DNA of 64,000 nucleotides, taken from contig JAFTYP010000022.1 in the NCBI GenBank assembly GCA_017461345.1, positions 151,574 to 215,573 of the forward strand, given 5' to 3'. Position numbers and translations under genes: made by a program. The notes beneath the pieces are model-generated. The model was not told the origin of the DNA. It worked only from the letters and a program-made list of their open reading frames with translations, and searched no databases. Below are positions 12,509 through 21,821 of the stretch, piece after piece. The DNA comes from Bacteroidaceae bacterium. GTDB lineage: Bacteria > Bacteroidota > Bacteroidia > Bacteroidales > Bacteroidaceae. Position 1 is the stretch's first letter. Each line of letters begins with the position of its first letter.

Positions 12509-13537
12509 ATGAACTATCTTGACAGAAACGAATTCAACTTTGAACCTTCCGAGAAAGTCATCGAAGCCATAAAGAACTTCGACCCCCGCACCCTCTGCTT
12601 CTACACCCGCATCTATGATGAGGGAAAGAAGAGCGTTGTCAGTGTCCGACTGAGTGAAATCTACGGCGTCCCCGAAGAGCAAGTACTGTTGGGCTACGGT
12701 GGTGAGGAGATGCTCAAGAACGCCATCCACTATTTCCTTATGGAGGGCAACAACAAGACCATCCTTATTCCCGAGTTCTCGTGGTGGTACTATAACCGTG
12801 TTGCCGGCGAGTGTGGCGGCTCGTTCGAAATGTATCCTCTCTACGAGACAGGCGACACCTTCGCCTACAATGTTGACGAAGTCATCGAATACACCAATCG
12901 CATTCACCCCCGAATGTTGCTTCTCGCTTCGCCCAACAACCCTACTGGCAACAGCCTTACGAGCGAAGAAATCGGCCGAATCATGGAGAATATCCCCGCC
13001 GACACAATGGTTCTCGTGGACGAAGCATATGCATCCTTCATCACAACGGATGTGGACTACATCGCTCCACTCGTGAACAAATACAAAAACCTCATCATTT
13101 CTCGCACACTCTCCAAGTTCTACGGACTGCCCGGTCTGCGTGTAGGTTTTGCCTTCATCGGTGCCGGCCACGACCAGTTCCTCAGTTATTGCAACAAGTA
13201 TCTTGGTTACAATCGCTTTTCCGAGGCTGTTGCTCTTGCTGCTCTTGAGAGCGACGAACACTATCGCCACGTGGCAGACGAAATGGATTGGGGGCGCAAA
13301 CTCTTCAAGTCAGAACTGGGCGACAAACCCGGCTTCAAGGTTTACAAGAGCGTTGCCAACTTCATTCTCATCAAATATCCGACTTCCATCAAGGAAAAGC
13401 TGCAGCAAGCCCTTGCCTCGCAGAATTACAAGATTAAGTTCATGACCGACAAAGGTCTGGAAGACTGCCTGCGCATCACCCTCGGACGTCGTGAGCAGAT
13501 ACAAACCGTGGTTGACACCATCAAGAACTGCCTCTAA
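12509..13537 (+). CDS. PLP-dependent fold-type I aminotransferase, HisC/CobD-like
   Basis: A 342-residue cytoplasmic PLP enzyme related to histidinol-phosphate aminotransferase and CobD. Visible elements are YGGEEMLKNAI (phosphate-binding start), LLASPNNPTGN near residue 140, VLVDEAYASF near residue 169, and ISRTLSKFYGLPGLRVGFAF, where Lys203 should form the aldimine with PLP. The Arg of LRITLGRREQ near the C-terminus is at the carboxylate-binding position. It is not in a histidine operon; the next gene, 3 bp downstream, is a cytidylyltransferase-like protein. Members of this subfamily include amino-acid phosphate decarboxylases, so production of an amino-alcohol phosphate for CDP activation is possible. 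Simple transamination remains equally open. Confidence 0.85.
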   Translation: MNYLDRNEFNFEPSEKVIEAIKNFDPRTLCFYTRIYDEGKKSVVSVRLSEIYGVPEEQVLLGYGGEEMLKNAIHYFLMEGNNKTILIPEFSWWYYNRVAGECGGSFEMYPLYETGDTFAYNVDEVIEYTNRIHPRMLLLASPNNPTGNSLTSEEIGRIMENIPADTMVLVDEAYASFITTDVDYIAPLVNKYKNLIISRTLSKFYGLPGLRVGFAFIGAGHDQFLSYCNKYLGYNRFSEAVALAALESDEHYRHVADEMDWGRKLFKSELGDKPGFKVYKSVANFILIKYPTSIKEKLQQALASQNYKIKFMTDKGLEDCLRITLGRREQIQTVVDTIKNCL

Positions 13538-13540
13538 GAG

Positions 13541-14275
13541 ATGAAAGCCATCATTCTCGCTGCGGGCACCGCTTCGCGCCTTCGCCCGCTCACCCTCCAC
13601 ACGCCAAAGTGCCTGCTCAAGGTAGGCGAACGCACTTTGTTGCAACGCTCAATGGATGCCATCATCAAGGCTGGTGTCCGCGAGTTCGTCATCGTAACGG
13701 GCTATCTGCACGAGAAAATCGAAAACTTTGTGCAGGAAACCTACGGCGACAGCATCAGCGTTTGCTTCATCCACAATAAGGATTACGAGACAACCAACAA
13801 CATCTATTCCCTCTGGCTGGCACGCCCCAAGGCAGAAGGGGAAGAGGTTCTGCTGCTGGACAGCGACCTTCTCTACGATGGGAAAATCGTAGAGAAAGTT
13901 CTCGAAGACTGCCATGAGAATGTTCTCACCTTGATTCGTCACGAACTTGGCGAAGAGGAGATGAAGGTTGTAATGGACGAAAATGGTGCCATCACCGAGA
14001 TAAGCAAGACCTGCGACCCAGCCTCTGCTGCTGGCGAGAGCCTCGGCATCGAACGCATGGGCAAGGCATACACTACGGCTCTCTACAAGGAGTTGGACGG
14101 TATGATGAACCAGGAACACCTCGAAAACACGTTCTACGAGTTGGCCTTCCTGCGCCTCATTGCCAAAGGAAGCACCTTCAGCGTGCTCGATGTTACAGAC
14201 CTCTTCTCATGCGAGCTCGACACAATCGAAGACTTCGAGAATGCCAAGCAACGCATTCCGGCACATCTCTACTAA
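13541..14275 (+). CDS. Sugar/choline-phosphate nucleotidyltransferase family protein (LicC-like)
   Basis: A 244-residue NTP transferase. The N-terminal MKAIILAAGTASRLRPLT carries the GxGxRLxPLT-type nucleotide loop (here GTASRLRPLT), followed by PKCLLKVGERTLL with the conserved Lys and a metal-binding LLLDSDLLYD near residue 105. NKDYETTNNIYSLWLAR near residue 80 is typical of LicC-type phosphocholine/phosphoethanolamine cytidylyltransferases. It begins 3 bp after the PLP enzyme, and the gene set across the promoter region includes a CDP-alcohol phosphotransferase. The likely reaction is CTP plus a phospho-amino-alcohol giving a CDP-alcohol. The base and alcohol used are inferred only. Confidence 0.83.
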   Translation: MKAIILAAGTASRLRPLTLHTPKCLLKVGERTLLQRSMDAIIKAGVREFVIVTGYLHEKIENFVQETYGDSISVCFIHNKDYETTNNIYSLWLARPKAEGEEVLLLDSDLLYDGKIVEKVLEDCHENVLTLIRHELGEEEMKVVMDENGAITEISKTCDPASAAGESLGIERMGKAYTTALYKELDGMMNQEHLENTFYELAFLRLIAKGSTFSVLDVTDLFSCELDTIEDFENAKQRIPAHLY

Positions 14276-14323
14276 ACAAGGAATACACTCCCAATACATT
14301 CAACTGGGATATATAAAAATAAT

Positions 14324-14411
14324 GGTACACCATTATTGACAAATAGGTTAATCATTACGGGCATAATGATTAACCTATTTTGCTATAAAGGCAGTAGATG
14401 TTTTCTGGGAG
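14324..14411 (+). repeat. 22-bp-period intergenic repeat, locus C, with terminator-like hairpins
   Basis: Units at 14324-14345, 14346-14367, 14368-14389 and a partial one from 14390. Heads are GGTACACCATT, GGTTAATCATT and GATTAACCTAT. AAATAGGTTAATCATTA pairs perfectly with TAATGATTAACCTATTT across a short loop, and AATAATGGT / ACCATTATT forms a second hairpin. The right end is GGCAGTAGATGTTTTC (14390-14405). It lies between two convergent genes and so probably acts as a two-way terminator. Confidence 0.85.
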
Positions 14412-14417
14412 GCTGGA

Positions 14418-15710
14418 TTAAGGCTGAGAATTGAACAGCATCTTCCTTCCATCCTTTATGTAAATGGTCCCGCTCTTCAACTGAGATTCATTGTCATAGC
14501 GACGACCTTGAAGGTCATAGATGAAAGACGGAGAACTACCGGGAGCATGAGTTACAGTCTCAATGCCGGTCATGTGTCCGCTGGGCGGCAAGGCAAGGAA
14601 GTGGCCGGGGTTGATGTATAATTTGTGCGTGCCCAGCAGAGTCCCCTCCGGCGACCACTGATAAAGGTCTCCAGAACCTGTGTAATAACCGGCATCGGTG
14701 GCATACATGTAGCCTGTATATGGGTTGACATAGATGCCATAAGGTTGCGTCATACCCATAATATCGTCCATCATAGTTCCAGGCAAAGTGTGCTCAATTC
14801 CACTTTCGCCATGTGTCTCCATCATAGTTTTAGGGTCAATCGTGAGATAAGAGAACTCGTATCCACCCGTCATGAAGGAGAATCCAGAACCAATGGCGAG
14901 GAATTTACCATCGAGAGTCGTTGTATTGTAAGTGGCAGGGTAGTCAAAGACCACAAAACAGTCCTCGCCATTGAGAGCCTTCTCACAATCGAAGATTATA
15001 CCACAAGCAGGGATTTCAAAATAATCACCGGGAGAGTTAATACACAAATAACGTCCGCTTTGCGACATTTTCCCATAGAGATTGGGGATTCCCGTGTCCA
15101 CATTCTTCTTCAGAGTCAAGGTAGAAGCATCAACAATGCTCACCGTTGTTTCATAATCATGGTCCTCTCCAACGCCAGAGTACCCCCCTGAATTGGCAAT
15201 AAAAAGGTGACCTTTGTATAAAGCTATACCTTCCGGCTCGTAGCCCACTTCGCATGTAGCAACAACCTTAAAGCTGTTGATGTCAATCTTTGCCACAAAA
15301 CCCTTCTCGAAGTACACCATTCCGTTGGCCGTCTCACACTCATGCCCATAACTCGACACATAAACATACTTACCATCGGTGCACATTTTACGATTATTAG
15401 GCACACCCTCTGTGGCAGCAACTGCCGTGCCATCAGGACGAATGAACTGGATAATGTTCGACCAGTTAACATCAATTGCAATGAGATTGTCGTTCACCTG
15501 AATAATATCATTAGGTGTATCGCCAAGTTTATAACCATTCTTGTCGCGAAACCACTGGTTGCTTACCACCTTGCCGTCCTCGAAATAACTGATTCTTCCA
15601 TTGTCGGACTGCCAAAGACCTTCGTTCAAAATAATAATCTTCTCTTGCGCACATACATTATTATATATGTGCATTGCAAGCATCACTAGGAATGTTAAAT
15701 GTTTCTTCAT
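14418..15710 (-). CDS. Exported YncE-like beta-propeller protein of the cobalamin uptake operon
   Basis: A 430-residue protein with a signal peptide ending near VCAQE. The body has repeated blade-like segments (GKYVYVSSYGHE, GHLFIANSGGYSGVGEDHDYET, TGYMYATDAGYY), as in DUF5074/YncE-type seven-bladed propellers. The tail FIYDLQGRRYDNESQ followed by IYIKDGRKMLF resembles the short C-terminal domain found on many exported Prevotella proteins. Its ATG overlaps the TonB receptor stop by 4 bp, and both lie behind a cobalamin riboswitch. A role as a surface or periplasmic partner of the receptor in corrinoid capture is inferred from position; no cofactor-binding residues can be named. Confidence 0.8.
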   Translation of the reverse strand: MKKHLTFLVMLAMHIYNNVCAQEKIIILNEGLWQSDNGRISYFEDGKVVSNQWFRDKNGYKLGDTPNDIIQVNDNLIAIDVNWSNIIQFIRPDGTAVAATEGVPNNRKMCTDGKYVYVSSYGHECETANGMVYFEKGFVAKIDINSFKVVATCEVGYEPEGIALYKGHLFIANSGGYSGVGEDHDYETTVSIVDASTLTLKKNVDTGIPNLYGKMSQSGRYLCINSPGDYFEIPACGIIFDCEKALNGEDCFVVFDYPATYNTTTLDGKFLAIGSGFSFMTGGYEFSYLTIDPKTMMETHGESGIEHTLPGTMMDDIMGMTQPYGIYVNPYTGYMYATDAGYYTGSGDLYQWSPEGTLLGTHKLYINPGHFLALPPSGHMTGIETVTHAPGSSPSFIYDLQGRRYDNESQLKSGTIYIKDGRKMLFNSQP

Positions 15711-17713
15711 ATCCCAAAAGTTAAAGTTAGTTTATAATTTCTGCCCGGCATGGGGTAGCGAGGCAGGTGTTCATACTGCATGTCGAGTACATCACAAACC
15801 TCCAGACAAAGACCTACCGAAGCCTTTCGGATGTTGTGAGTATAGGAAAGTTTCATATCTATGTTGTGGTAAGGCTCGAGAATGTCCTCCGGATCTGCCA
15901 TACTCCACATTCTTTCTCCCACATAAAGGTAAGAGGTTGTAAACTGAAGCGAACGCCAGGCTGCAATACCCGTGATGCCTGTGGAGAATGTTGGCGAGTA
16001 ACATATGGGCTTGTCGTATACCTCTCCGTCCTCCGGGTCTGTCCTGTCCACATCTCTTTGCCATGTGAACGACGAAAGCAGGGAGAAGTGCCACTGCTGT
16101 TTACTGTAGTGTCCTTTGAGAGTTGCATTGAGTCCTCGGCAGAATGTCTCACCATAGTTCATCATCGACCATGTGTAGGTGCCCTTCAACGGCAGGCAGA
16201 CTATGCGGTTCTCCACCTTGTTCTGATAGATATCTGCCTGCATATCGACCGCCCATTGCTTTTTGCTCCAATGGTATTCTAAGCCCAAATTGAACTGTTT
16301 GGTGTACTCTGGCTTCAGGTTTCTATTGCCTACCTGGGTATAATAGAGGTCGTTGAGTGTGGGTACACGAAAGATTTCTTTGTACCAGCCACGTGCCGTA
16401 AGCCCTCGGTAGGTATAAGCCAACGATACGGAAGGTGTCCATTTGTAGAGCGGATCGGCAGCTCCTGCATTGGCAAAGGTCCAGTCTATGTAGCGTTGGT
16501 GCAGTGCTGATGCGGCTACTTGTATGCCCTTCCAGTTCAGTTGCGTGGCAAGAACGACTTTCTGGTCCACTCGTTCTACGTCGTCGAAGCGTTTCAGGTC
16601 TGCTCGAAGCAAACTGTATCTGAAGTCGTAGCTTGATGATATGGAGAGCCAGGACCATGGCATGTAGGCTGCACAGATAGCGGCATATGCATCCTGCTGC
16701 CTGTAATGATTGTCCACTTTGGCTGTGTTTTGGTTCTCCGGGTACTTGGTGTTGTAGCGCAGATACTCGTTGGCGTATTTGGCATTGACTTTGAAGAGGA
16801 GTTTATCGAAGAAGCGGTCTTGATAACTTGCCTGTGCAAAGAAGTCGCGATCCCATTCGCGTCCGATGTTTGTGTACTTGTCGCTCAGCCGTCTTACTAT
16901 GCCTCCCGGACAGCCTCGCTCGGAGTCGTAATAATATATGTGTGAGGAGAACCCTCCCTTGAACAAGGCTGCTTCCACTCGTCCGTAACGTATGTCGCTG
17001 TTTGTTCTGCGCCCTACGGTATCTTCGTACTCCGAGTGGTACCGGAAGGGGTAGTTTCCTTTTGATGTGTTGTACTCTCCGTCGATGAATCCTTGCCATC
17101 CTTTCCAGTTGAACTGTGCGTTCATCTTTGCCATCCAGGTGGAGAATGAGCCGTTTCGCAGTTGTATTGAGATGGAATCGTTTGTGGGTCGTTTGGTTTG
17201 CAAGTAGACTGTTGCGCCGGATGCATATTCGCTTGCCGACTGGCAGTAGTCGAGTTTGTTGGCATTGAAGAGCGAGACGGATTCCATGGACGAGAGGGAG
17301 AACTTTCCGAGGTCAACGGTTCCGTTTTGGGCATTGGAGATACGTATGCCATCGATGTAGACTCCTACGTGTTGTGCTCCGAGGGACCGTACGTTGATAG
17401 TCTTCAATCCTCCCATTCCGCCATAGTCTTTTATCTGGACGCCTGCAAAGTATTTGAGTGCATCGGCCACGGAGGTGGTGCTGAGGGCTTGCAGGTCGGC
17501 ACCGCTCAGTGTTTGGGATGTGGCGATGGTACGCACGGGTTGCTTCACTGTCACTGTCACTTCGTGCAGGCTGCGTATGCTGTCCGCCCCTGTGACCTCT
17601 TTTTCGTTTATCTCCTTGGCTTTTTGATTCTGCGCATTGGCACCTGCTGTCGCAGCAGATGCCAATGCGATAGCCAGAATCGCATGCAGATAGTGTCTTG
17701 TCCTTTTACTCAT
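15707..17713 (-). CDS. TonB-dependent outer-membrane receptor, probable cobalamin transporter (BtuB-like)
   Basis: A 668-residue receptor. The start at 17713 was chosen because it begins MSKRTRHYLHAILAIALASA, a proper signal peptide; a further in-frame ATG upstream at 17785 would add 24 charged residues before it. A TonB-box-like LHEVTVTV precedes the plug domain (ALSTTSVADALKYFAGVQIK, LKTINVRSLGAQHVGVYIDG), and a 22-strand-type barrel ends in PGRNYKLTLTFGI. The 5' leader carries a cobalamin riboswitch, which points to cobalamin or another corrinoid as substrate. No BtuCD-F ABC transporter is in the window. It is followed by an overlapping beta-propeller gene. Confidence 0.9.
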   Translation of the reverse strand: MSKRTRHYLHAILAIALASAATAGANAQNQKAKEINEKEVTGADSIRSLHEVTVTVKQPVRTIATSQTLSGADLQALSTTSVADALKYFAGVQIKDYGGMGGLKTINVRSLGAQHVGVYIDGIRISNAQNGTVDLGKFSLSSMESVSLFNANKLDYCQSASEYASGATVYLQTKRPTNDSISIQLRNGSFSTWMAKMNAQFNWKGWQGFIDGEYNTSKGNYPFRYHSEYEDTVGRRTNSDIRYGRVEAALFKGGFSSHIYYYDSERGCPGGIVRRLSDKYTNIGREWDRDFFAQASYQDRFFDKLLFKVNAKYANEYLRYNTKYPENQNTAKVDNHYRQQDAYAAICAAYMPWSWLSISSSYDFRYSLLRADLKRFDDVERVDQKVVLATQLNWKGIQVAASALHQRYIDWTFANAGAADPLYKWTPSVSLAYTYRGLTARGWYKEIFRVPTLNDLYYTQVGNRNLKPEYTKQFNLGLEYHWSKKQWAVDMQADIYQNKVENRIVCLPLKGTYTWSMMNYGETFCRGLNATLKGHYSKQQWHFSLLSSFTWQRDVDRTDPEDGEVYDKPICYSPTFSTGITGIAAWRSLQFTTSYLYVGERMWSMADPEDILEPYHNIDMKLSYTHNIRKASVGLCLEVCDVLDMQYEHLPRYPMPGRNYKLTLTFGI

Positions 17714-17892
17714 TATTATATTATATTTACGCTTCTTTGTTCCTTTCCTTTCGGGAAGGGATATAATAATTGTTTGAGTCTCCATCGGGGAGAGCAGACA
17801 AATAGAGACAGACTCCCTCTATTAGAGAGTGGAGCAGATATGCATGTCCATTGGTTTCCGCTCATCCTTGTCCCGAGGATGCTTGTGTTAGT

Positions 17893-18076
17893 TTTGCGAA
17901 ACGGCAGGTTTCCTGGCTCTTGCCCGGCAGCGTGTCTTCCCAGGAAGGTGTCCCAGTGACGTTGGTACGCTGCACGAAAAAGGCAAATACAGTAGCGGGC
18001 ACTGCTCCGGCATTTCACCGGATTCCCTCTCTACCCTACACCTCGCGAACGAGGTTCGAGTATCACCATTTGCGCT
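17893..18076 (-). promoter_or_regulatory. Cobalamin (B12) riboswitch
   Basis: On the minus strand the leader contains AGCCAGGAAACCTGCC (complement of 17909-17924), which matches the conserved B12 box. Other pieces of the aptamer lie upstream of it: GGTGAAATGCCGGAGCAGTG, a GC-rich paired region, and an arm near 18040-18055 (CCTCGCGAACGAGG). The length of about 180 nt and the position about 180 nt before the TonB receptor start both fit. High cobalamin should reduce expression of the receptor and propeller genes. Confidence 0.88.
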
Positions 18077-18077
18077 G

Positions 18078-18108
18078 CAAAGTTACAACTTTTTTTATTC
18101 CCCACAAG
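18078..18108 (-). promoter_or_regulatory. Promoter upstream of the cobalamin riboswitch
   Basis: CAAAGTTA at 18078-18085 reads TAACTTTG on the minus strand. At the expected 19-bp distance the complement is CTTG rather than TTTG, a three-of-four match. It lies directly before the riboswitch. Confidence 0.6.
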
Positions 18109-18157
18109 AAATATGAAGAAAAAATTTGGTGACTTATATCCTATGGTATGGCCTTGC

Positions 18158-18254
18158 AAAAAACATCTACTGCCAAGTCGGGCAGAAAGGTTAACCATTC
18201 CGGGCAACTTGGCGTGCCTAATTGGGAATAATGGTTAACCTTTCTGTAGGACGT
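18158..18254 (+). repeat. 22-bp-period intergenic repeat, locus D
   Basis: Units at 18167-18188, 18189-18210, 18211-18232 and 18233-18254. Heads are CTACTGCCAAG, GGTTAACCATT, GGCGTGCCTAA and GGTTAACCTTT, so two repeat types are mixed in one array. CAGAAAGGTTAACCATT and AATGGTTAACCTTTCTG are a perfect 17-bp inverted pair. The left end AAAACATCTACTGCC is the complement of the right end of locus C. It lies between the riboswitch promoter and the 3' end of fcl. Confidence 0.87.
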
Positions 18255-18340
18255 TCCACGGGATATGGGAAAAACATGGCTGCCATCATTCGACACCCTG
18301 TATAACTGTCTGCTAAAAAAAAGAACATAAGTCTGCCGAA

Positions 18341-19483
18341 TTACTCAGCAGACTTATGATTGATGCAAATGCCCTGTTTGTACCATTCGAAAAGGCGATG
18401 TATGCCTTCGTCTATTTCAATCGTATGATGCCAGCCAAGCCTGTGGAGTTTGCTGACATTGGTGAGCTTCAGCATTGTGCCGTCGGGTTTCGTATCATCC
18501 CATAGCAACTGACCTCGGAAACCAATCTCCTCCACAATCTTCTCCGCACATTCCCTAATGCTGAGCTGCTTGCCCGTGCCTACATTGATGTGGCAGTTGC
18601 GAATCTCCTTTATGCCATCATGATTGATGCGGAACTCGGTATTCTCCACCACATCCTTCCAATCAACATTGAGCAGACAGTGAACACTGGCATCGGCCAT
18701 CTCCTCGCTCCAAAGAAACTCACGCATCGGTGCGCCGGTTCCCCAAAGTGTCACCTTGCCGGGGGCAATGCCATAACTTGCCAAAACCGTAAGAATATCC
18801 TGCTCCGACGAGTCGCCATCGACACGCAACTTCGTCCCCTTCATAGAAACAGGACGTAATGCGATGTCACGACGAACACCTTCCCAGTCGTTATCTTCAA
18901 GCAGATGTGCCAGGTATATCTTGCGAATCATGGCAGGCAGCACGTGACTGTTCTCCAGATGGAAGTTGTCATTGGGTCCATAAAGGTTGGTTGGCATCAC
19001 GGCAATATAGTTAGTACCGTACTGAATATTAAAGCTTTCGCACATCTTCAGACCGGCAATCTTGGCGATGGCATACGGCTCATTAGTGTACTCCAAAGGA
19101 CTTGTCAGCAAGCAATCCTCAGGCATCGGCTGCGGAGCCTCGCCCGGATAGATGCATGTGCTGCCCAGGAAGAGCAACTTCTTCACGCCATGTTTCCAAC
19201 TCTCGCCAATGACATTCTGCTGTATCTGCAGATTCTTATAGATGAAGTCCGCTCTGTATTGCAGATTTGCCATAATGCCTCCCACATGAGCAGCAGCAAG
19301 AACTACAGCATCAGGCTGTTCCGCATCGAAAAACTCACGCACAGCAACAGGGTCGAGCAAGTCGAGTTCCCTATGACTTCTGCCAATAAGATTCTCATAC
19401 CCCCTTGCCTTAAGGTTGTTCCAAATAGCAGAACCCACCAAACCATGATGGCCTGCTATGTATATCTTGGCACTCTTGTCCAT
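18341..19483 (-). CDS. fcl: GDP-L-fucose synthase
   Basis: A 380-residue short-chain dehydrogenase/reductase that epimerises and reduces GDP-4-keto-6-deoxy-D-mannose to GDP-L-fucose using NADPH. The N-terminal IYIAGHHGLVGSAIW is the nucleotide-binding GxxGxxG. STCIYPGEAPQPMPED holds the catalytic Ser and Cys, and NEPYAIAKIAGLKMCE the YxxxK pair. VMPTNLYGPNDNFH is a family hallmark. An insertion around DNDWEGVRRDIALRPV makes it longer than the roughly 320-residue E. coli protein, which I recall as normal for Bacteroidales. Its start overlaps the gmd stop by one base. It is the last gene of manC-gmd-fcl. Confidence 0.95.
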   Translation of the reverse strand: MDKSAKIYIAGHHGLVGSAIWNNLKARGYENLIGRSHRELDLLDPVAVREFFDAEQPDAVVLAAAHVGGIMANLQYRADFIYKNLQIQQNVIGESWKHGVKKLLFLGSTCIYPGEAPQPMPEDCLLTSPLEYTNEPYAIAKIAGLKMCESFNIQYGTNYIAVMPTNLYGPNDNFHLENSHVLPAMIRKIYLAHLLEDNDWEGVRRDIALRPVSMKGTKLRVDGDSSEQDILTVLASYGIAPGKVTLWGTGAPMREFLWSEEMADASVHCLLNVDWKDVVENTEFRINHDGIKEIRNCHINVGTGKQLSIRECAEKIVEEIGFRGQLLWDDTKPDGTMLKLTNVSKLHRLGWHHTIEIDEGIHRLFEWYKQGICINHKSAE

Positions 19484-20592
19484 TACTTAACAATGCCTTT
19501 CTCCAGATATTCGGCGAGGTTTGTGCGCACCTTTTCTGCAGCCCCTTCGCCGGCAACCTTAGCCATATCATGGTCCACCATCAGTTTCACCAACTGCTCG
19601 AACGTAGTCTTGGCAGGATTCCAACCAAGTTTTGCCTTCGCCTTCGTCGGGTCGCCCCAAAGATTTACCACGTCTGTCGGACGGTAGAAGTCCTCGCTTA
19701 CCTCAACCAATGCCTTGCCAATCAACTCGGAAGGACCTTTCACGCAGATGCCTTTCTCGTTGATGCCCTCACCTTCGAACTTGAGTTCTATGCCGACATG
19801 GCGGAATGCGAGGTCAGTAAACTCACGGACCGAATGCTGCACACCTGTGGCAATGACAAAATCTTCGGGCGTCTCGTGCTGAAGAATGAGCCACATGCAT
19901 TCCACATAATCCTTGGCATAACCCCAGTCACGAAGTGAGTCGAGGTTGCCCAAATAGAGCTTCTCTTGCTTACCTTGAGCGATGCGAGCTGCGGCAAGAG
20001 TAATCTTGCGAGTCACAAAGGTTTCGCCTCTGCGTTCACTTTCATGGTTGAAGAGAATGCCTGAACAACAGAACATGTTGTACGCCTCACGATATTCCTT
20101 CACAATCCAAAAGCCATAAAGTTTGGCAACGGCATAGGGACTGTAAGGGTGGAAAGGCGTATTCTCGTTCTGAGGCACTTCCTCTACCTTGCCATAAAGT
20201 TCCGAAGTGGACGCCTGGTAAACCTTACACGACTTCTCCAAATGGTTGGTTCGTACGGCCTCCAGTACTCTAAGGACACCCACAGCATCGACATCTGCCG
20301 TAAACTCCGGTGCATCGAAACTGACTTGAACATGGCTTTGAGCCGCAAGATTGTATATTTCTGTAGGTTGTACCAAGCCGACTAACTTGACGAGGGACAT
20401 CGAGTCACTCATGTCTGCATAGTGAAGATGGAAATGCGGCTTGCCTTCGAGATGAGCGATGCGCTCGCGGAAGTCGACTGAGGAACGACGAATGATGCCA
20501 TGCACCTCGTAGCCTTTCTCGAGCAGGAACTCGCTCAGGTATGAGCCGTCCTGTCCTGTAATGCCCGTTATCAGGGCAACTTTTCTATTCAT
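19483..20592 (-). CDS. gmd: GDP-mannose 4,6-dehydratase
   Basis: A 369-residue NADP-dependent dehydratase converting GDP-D-mannose to GDP-4-keto-6-deoxy-D-mannose. The start at 20592 gives [20 protein letters not shown], the classic Gmd N-terminus; the frame is open further upstream but enters manC. Catalytic residues lie in [16 protein letters not shown] (Thr/Ser and Glu) and [12 protein letters not shown] (YxxxK). [17 protein letters not shown] is another signature. It starts 7 bp after the manC stop and overlaps fcl by one base. The operon supplies GDP-fucose for capsule, LPS or glycoprotein fucosylation. Confidence 0.96.
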   Translation of the reverse strand: MNRKVALITGITGQDGSYLSEFLLEKGYEVHGIIRRSSVDFRERIAHLEGKPHFHLHYADMSDSMSLVKLVGLVQPTEIYNLAAQSHVQVSFDAPEFTADVDAVGVLRVLEAVRTNHLEKSCKVYQASTSELYGKVEEVPQNENTPFHPYSPYAVAKLYGFWIVKEYREAYNMFCCSGILFNHESERRGETFVTRKITLAAARIAQGKQEKLYLGNLDSLRDWGYAKDYVECMWLILQHETPEDFVIATGVQHSVREFTDLAFRHVGIELKFEGEGINEKGICVKGPSELIGKALVEVSEDFYRPTDVVNLWGDPTKAKAKLGWNPAKTTFEQLVKLMVDHDMAKVAGEGAAEKVRTNLAEYLEKGIVK

Positions 20593-20599
20593 TTTTATA

Positions 20600-21667
20600 T
20601 TATTTTTTGTTTTCGCTGAATTGTTTGATACGTTGCTCGTCGGAAAGACGACAGATGAGCAGCGTATCGTCGCACTCTGCCACAATGAAACCGTCCAGGC
20701 CCTGCACCACGACACGCTTTTCCTGTGTTGCATGGACGATGCAATTCGTGGTTTCATAGACATCTATATTGTTACCGATGAGAGCATTGCCATAGATGTC
20801 ACGTTCGGAATTGTCGCGAAGTGACCCCCAAGTGCCTAAGTCGCTCCAGCCGAAGTTTGCAGGGAAGACATAAATTTCTTCGGCATTCTCCATAATGGCG
20901 TAGTCGATGGAGATGTTTTCGCACTGCGGGAACATCTTATTGATTGCTTCTTGTTCTTTTTCGGTGCCATATATCGGCAGCAAATCTTCGAATATCTTCG
21001 ACATTGCAGGCTGGTAAACGCGCAAAGCGTTTGCTATGGTTGCGACGTTCCAGATGAAGATTCCGGCATTCCAAAAGAAGTTGTTCTTCTGAATATATCG
21101 TTTGGCTGTATCGATGTCGGGCTTTTCCTTGAACGAATCCACACGGAATATCTCCTTGTTTCTTGCTGTAGAATAGGAAAGATCGGCTTGGATGTAACCA
21201 TACCCCGTTTCGGGACGATTGGGTTTCATGCCGATAGTGACCATTGCATCAGACTCGGACACGAATTTAAGGCAAGACCTTATTACTCGCTGATATTCTG
21301 CAGTGTCCATAACAATGGCATCACTTGGCGTAACCACGATATTGGCTTTCGGGTCAAAAGCCTTGATTCGCCAACTGGCGTATGCAATGCAGGGAGCCGT
21401 ATTCCTGCGACAAGGCTCCAATAATATATGGTTTCCCGGAATCTCAGGCAGTTGCTCGCGCACGACTTCGGCGTAGTTTGCAGAGGTAACCACCCATACA
21501 TTCTGAGCGGAAATAATGTGTTTGAAACGGTCGTATGTCAGTTGAATGAGTGTCCGTCCGCAGCCCATCACATCGACAAACTGCTTTGGCTTCTGCGGAG
21601 TACTCATCGGCCAGAAGCGACTACCTACGCCGCCTGCCATTATTACCAAATGATTATGTGCTTCCAT
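20600..21667 (-). CDS. manC: Mannose-1-phosphate guanylyltransferase
   Basis: A 355-residue enzyme making GDP-mannose from GTP and mannose-1-phosphate. The start at 21667 ([20 protein letters not shown]) was chosen because the signature AGGxGxRxWP begins there and a promoter lies just upstream; an in-frame ATG at 21892 would run through that promoter and a repeat array. [13 protein letters not shown] carries the pyrophosphorylase Lys. Further motifs are [30 protein letters not shown] and [13 protein letters not shown]. It lacks the C-terminal phosphomannose isomerase domain of fused AlgA-type enzymes. It is the first gene of the GDP-fucose operon. Confidence 0.94.
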   Translation of the reverse strand: MEAHNHLVIMAGGVGSRFWPMSTPQKPKQFVDVMGCGRTLIQLTYDRFKHIISAQNVWVVTSANYAEVVREQLPEIPGNHILLEPCRRNTAPCIAYASWRIKAFDPKANIVVTPSDAIVMDTAEYQRVIRSCLKFVSESDAMVTIGMKPNRPETGYGYIQADLSYSTARNKEIFRVDSFKEKPDIDTAKRYIQKNNFFWNAGIFIWNVATIANALRVYQPAMSKIFEDLLPIYGTEKEQEAINKMFPQCENISIDYAIMENAEEIYVFPANFGWSDLGTWGSLRDNSERDIYGNALIGNNIDVYETTNCIVHATQEKRVVVQGLDGFIVAECDDTLLICRLSDEQRIKQFSENKK

Positions 21668-21698
21668 TGGCAAAGCATTTTTATAGAATAATGAGTTG

Positions 21699-21730
21699 CA
21701 AAGATAGTATTTTTCCCGTAAACAGGCAAA
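21699..21730 (-). promoter_or_regulatory. Promoter of the manC-gmd-fcl operon
   Basis: The complement of 21699-21706 is TATCTTTG and that of 21727-21730 is TTTG, separated by 20 bp. The -7 element lies 31 bp before the manC ATG. Confidence 0.75.
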
Positions 21731-21821
21731 GAAAGAAAGGAAAAAATATGCATAAAAGCAAGGAAACGGGGATATTCCCAATGGCACATAAAGAACATAG
21801 GCAGAAGTCGTCGAAAAACAT

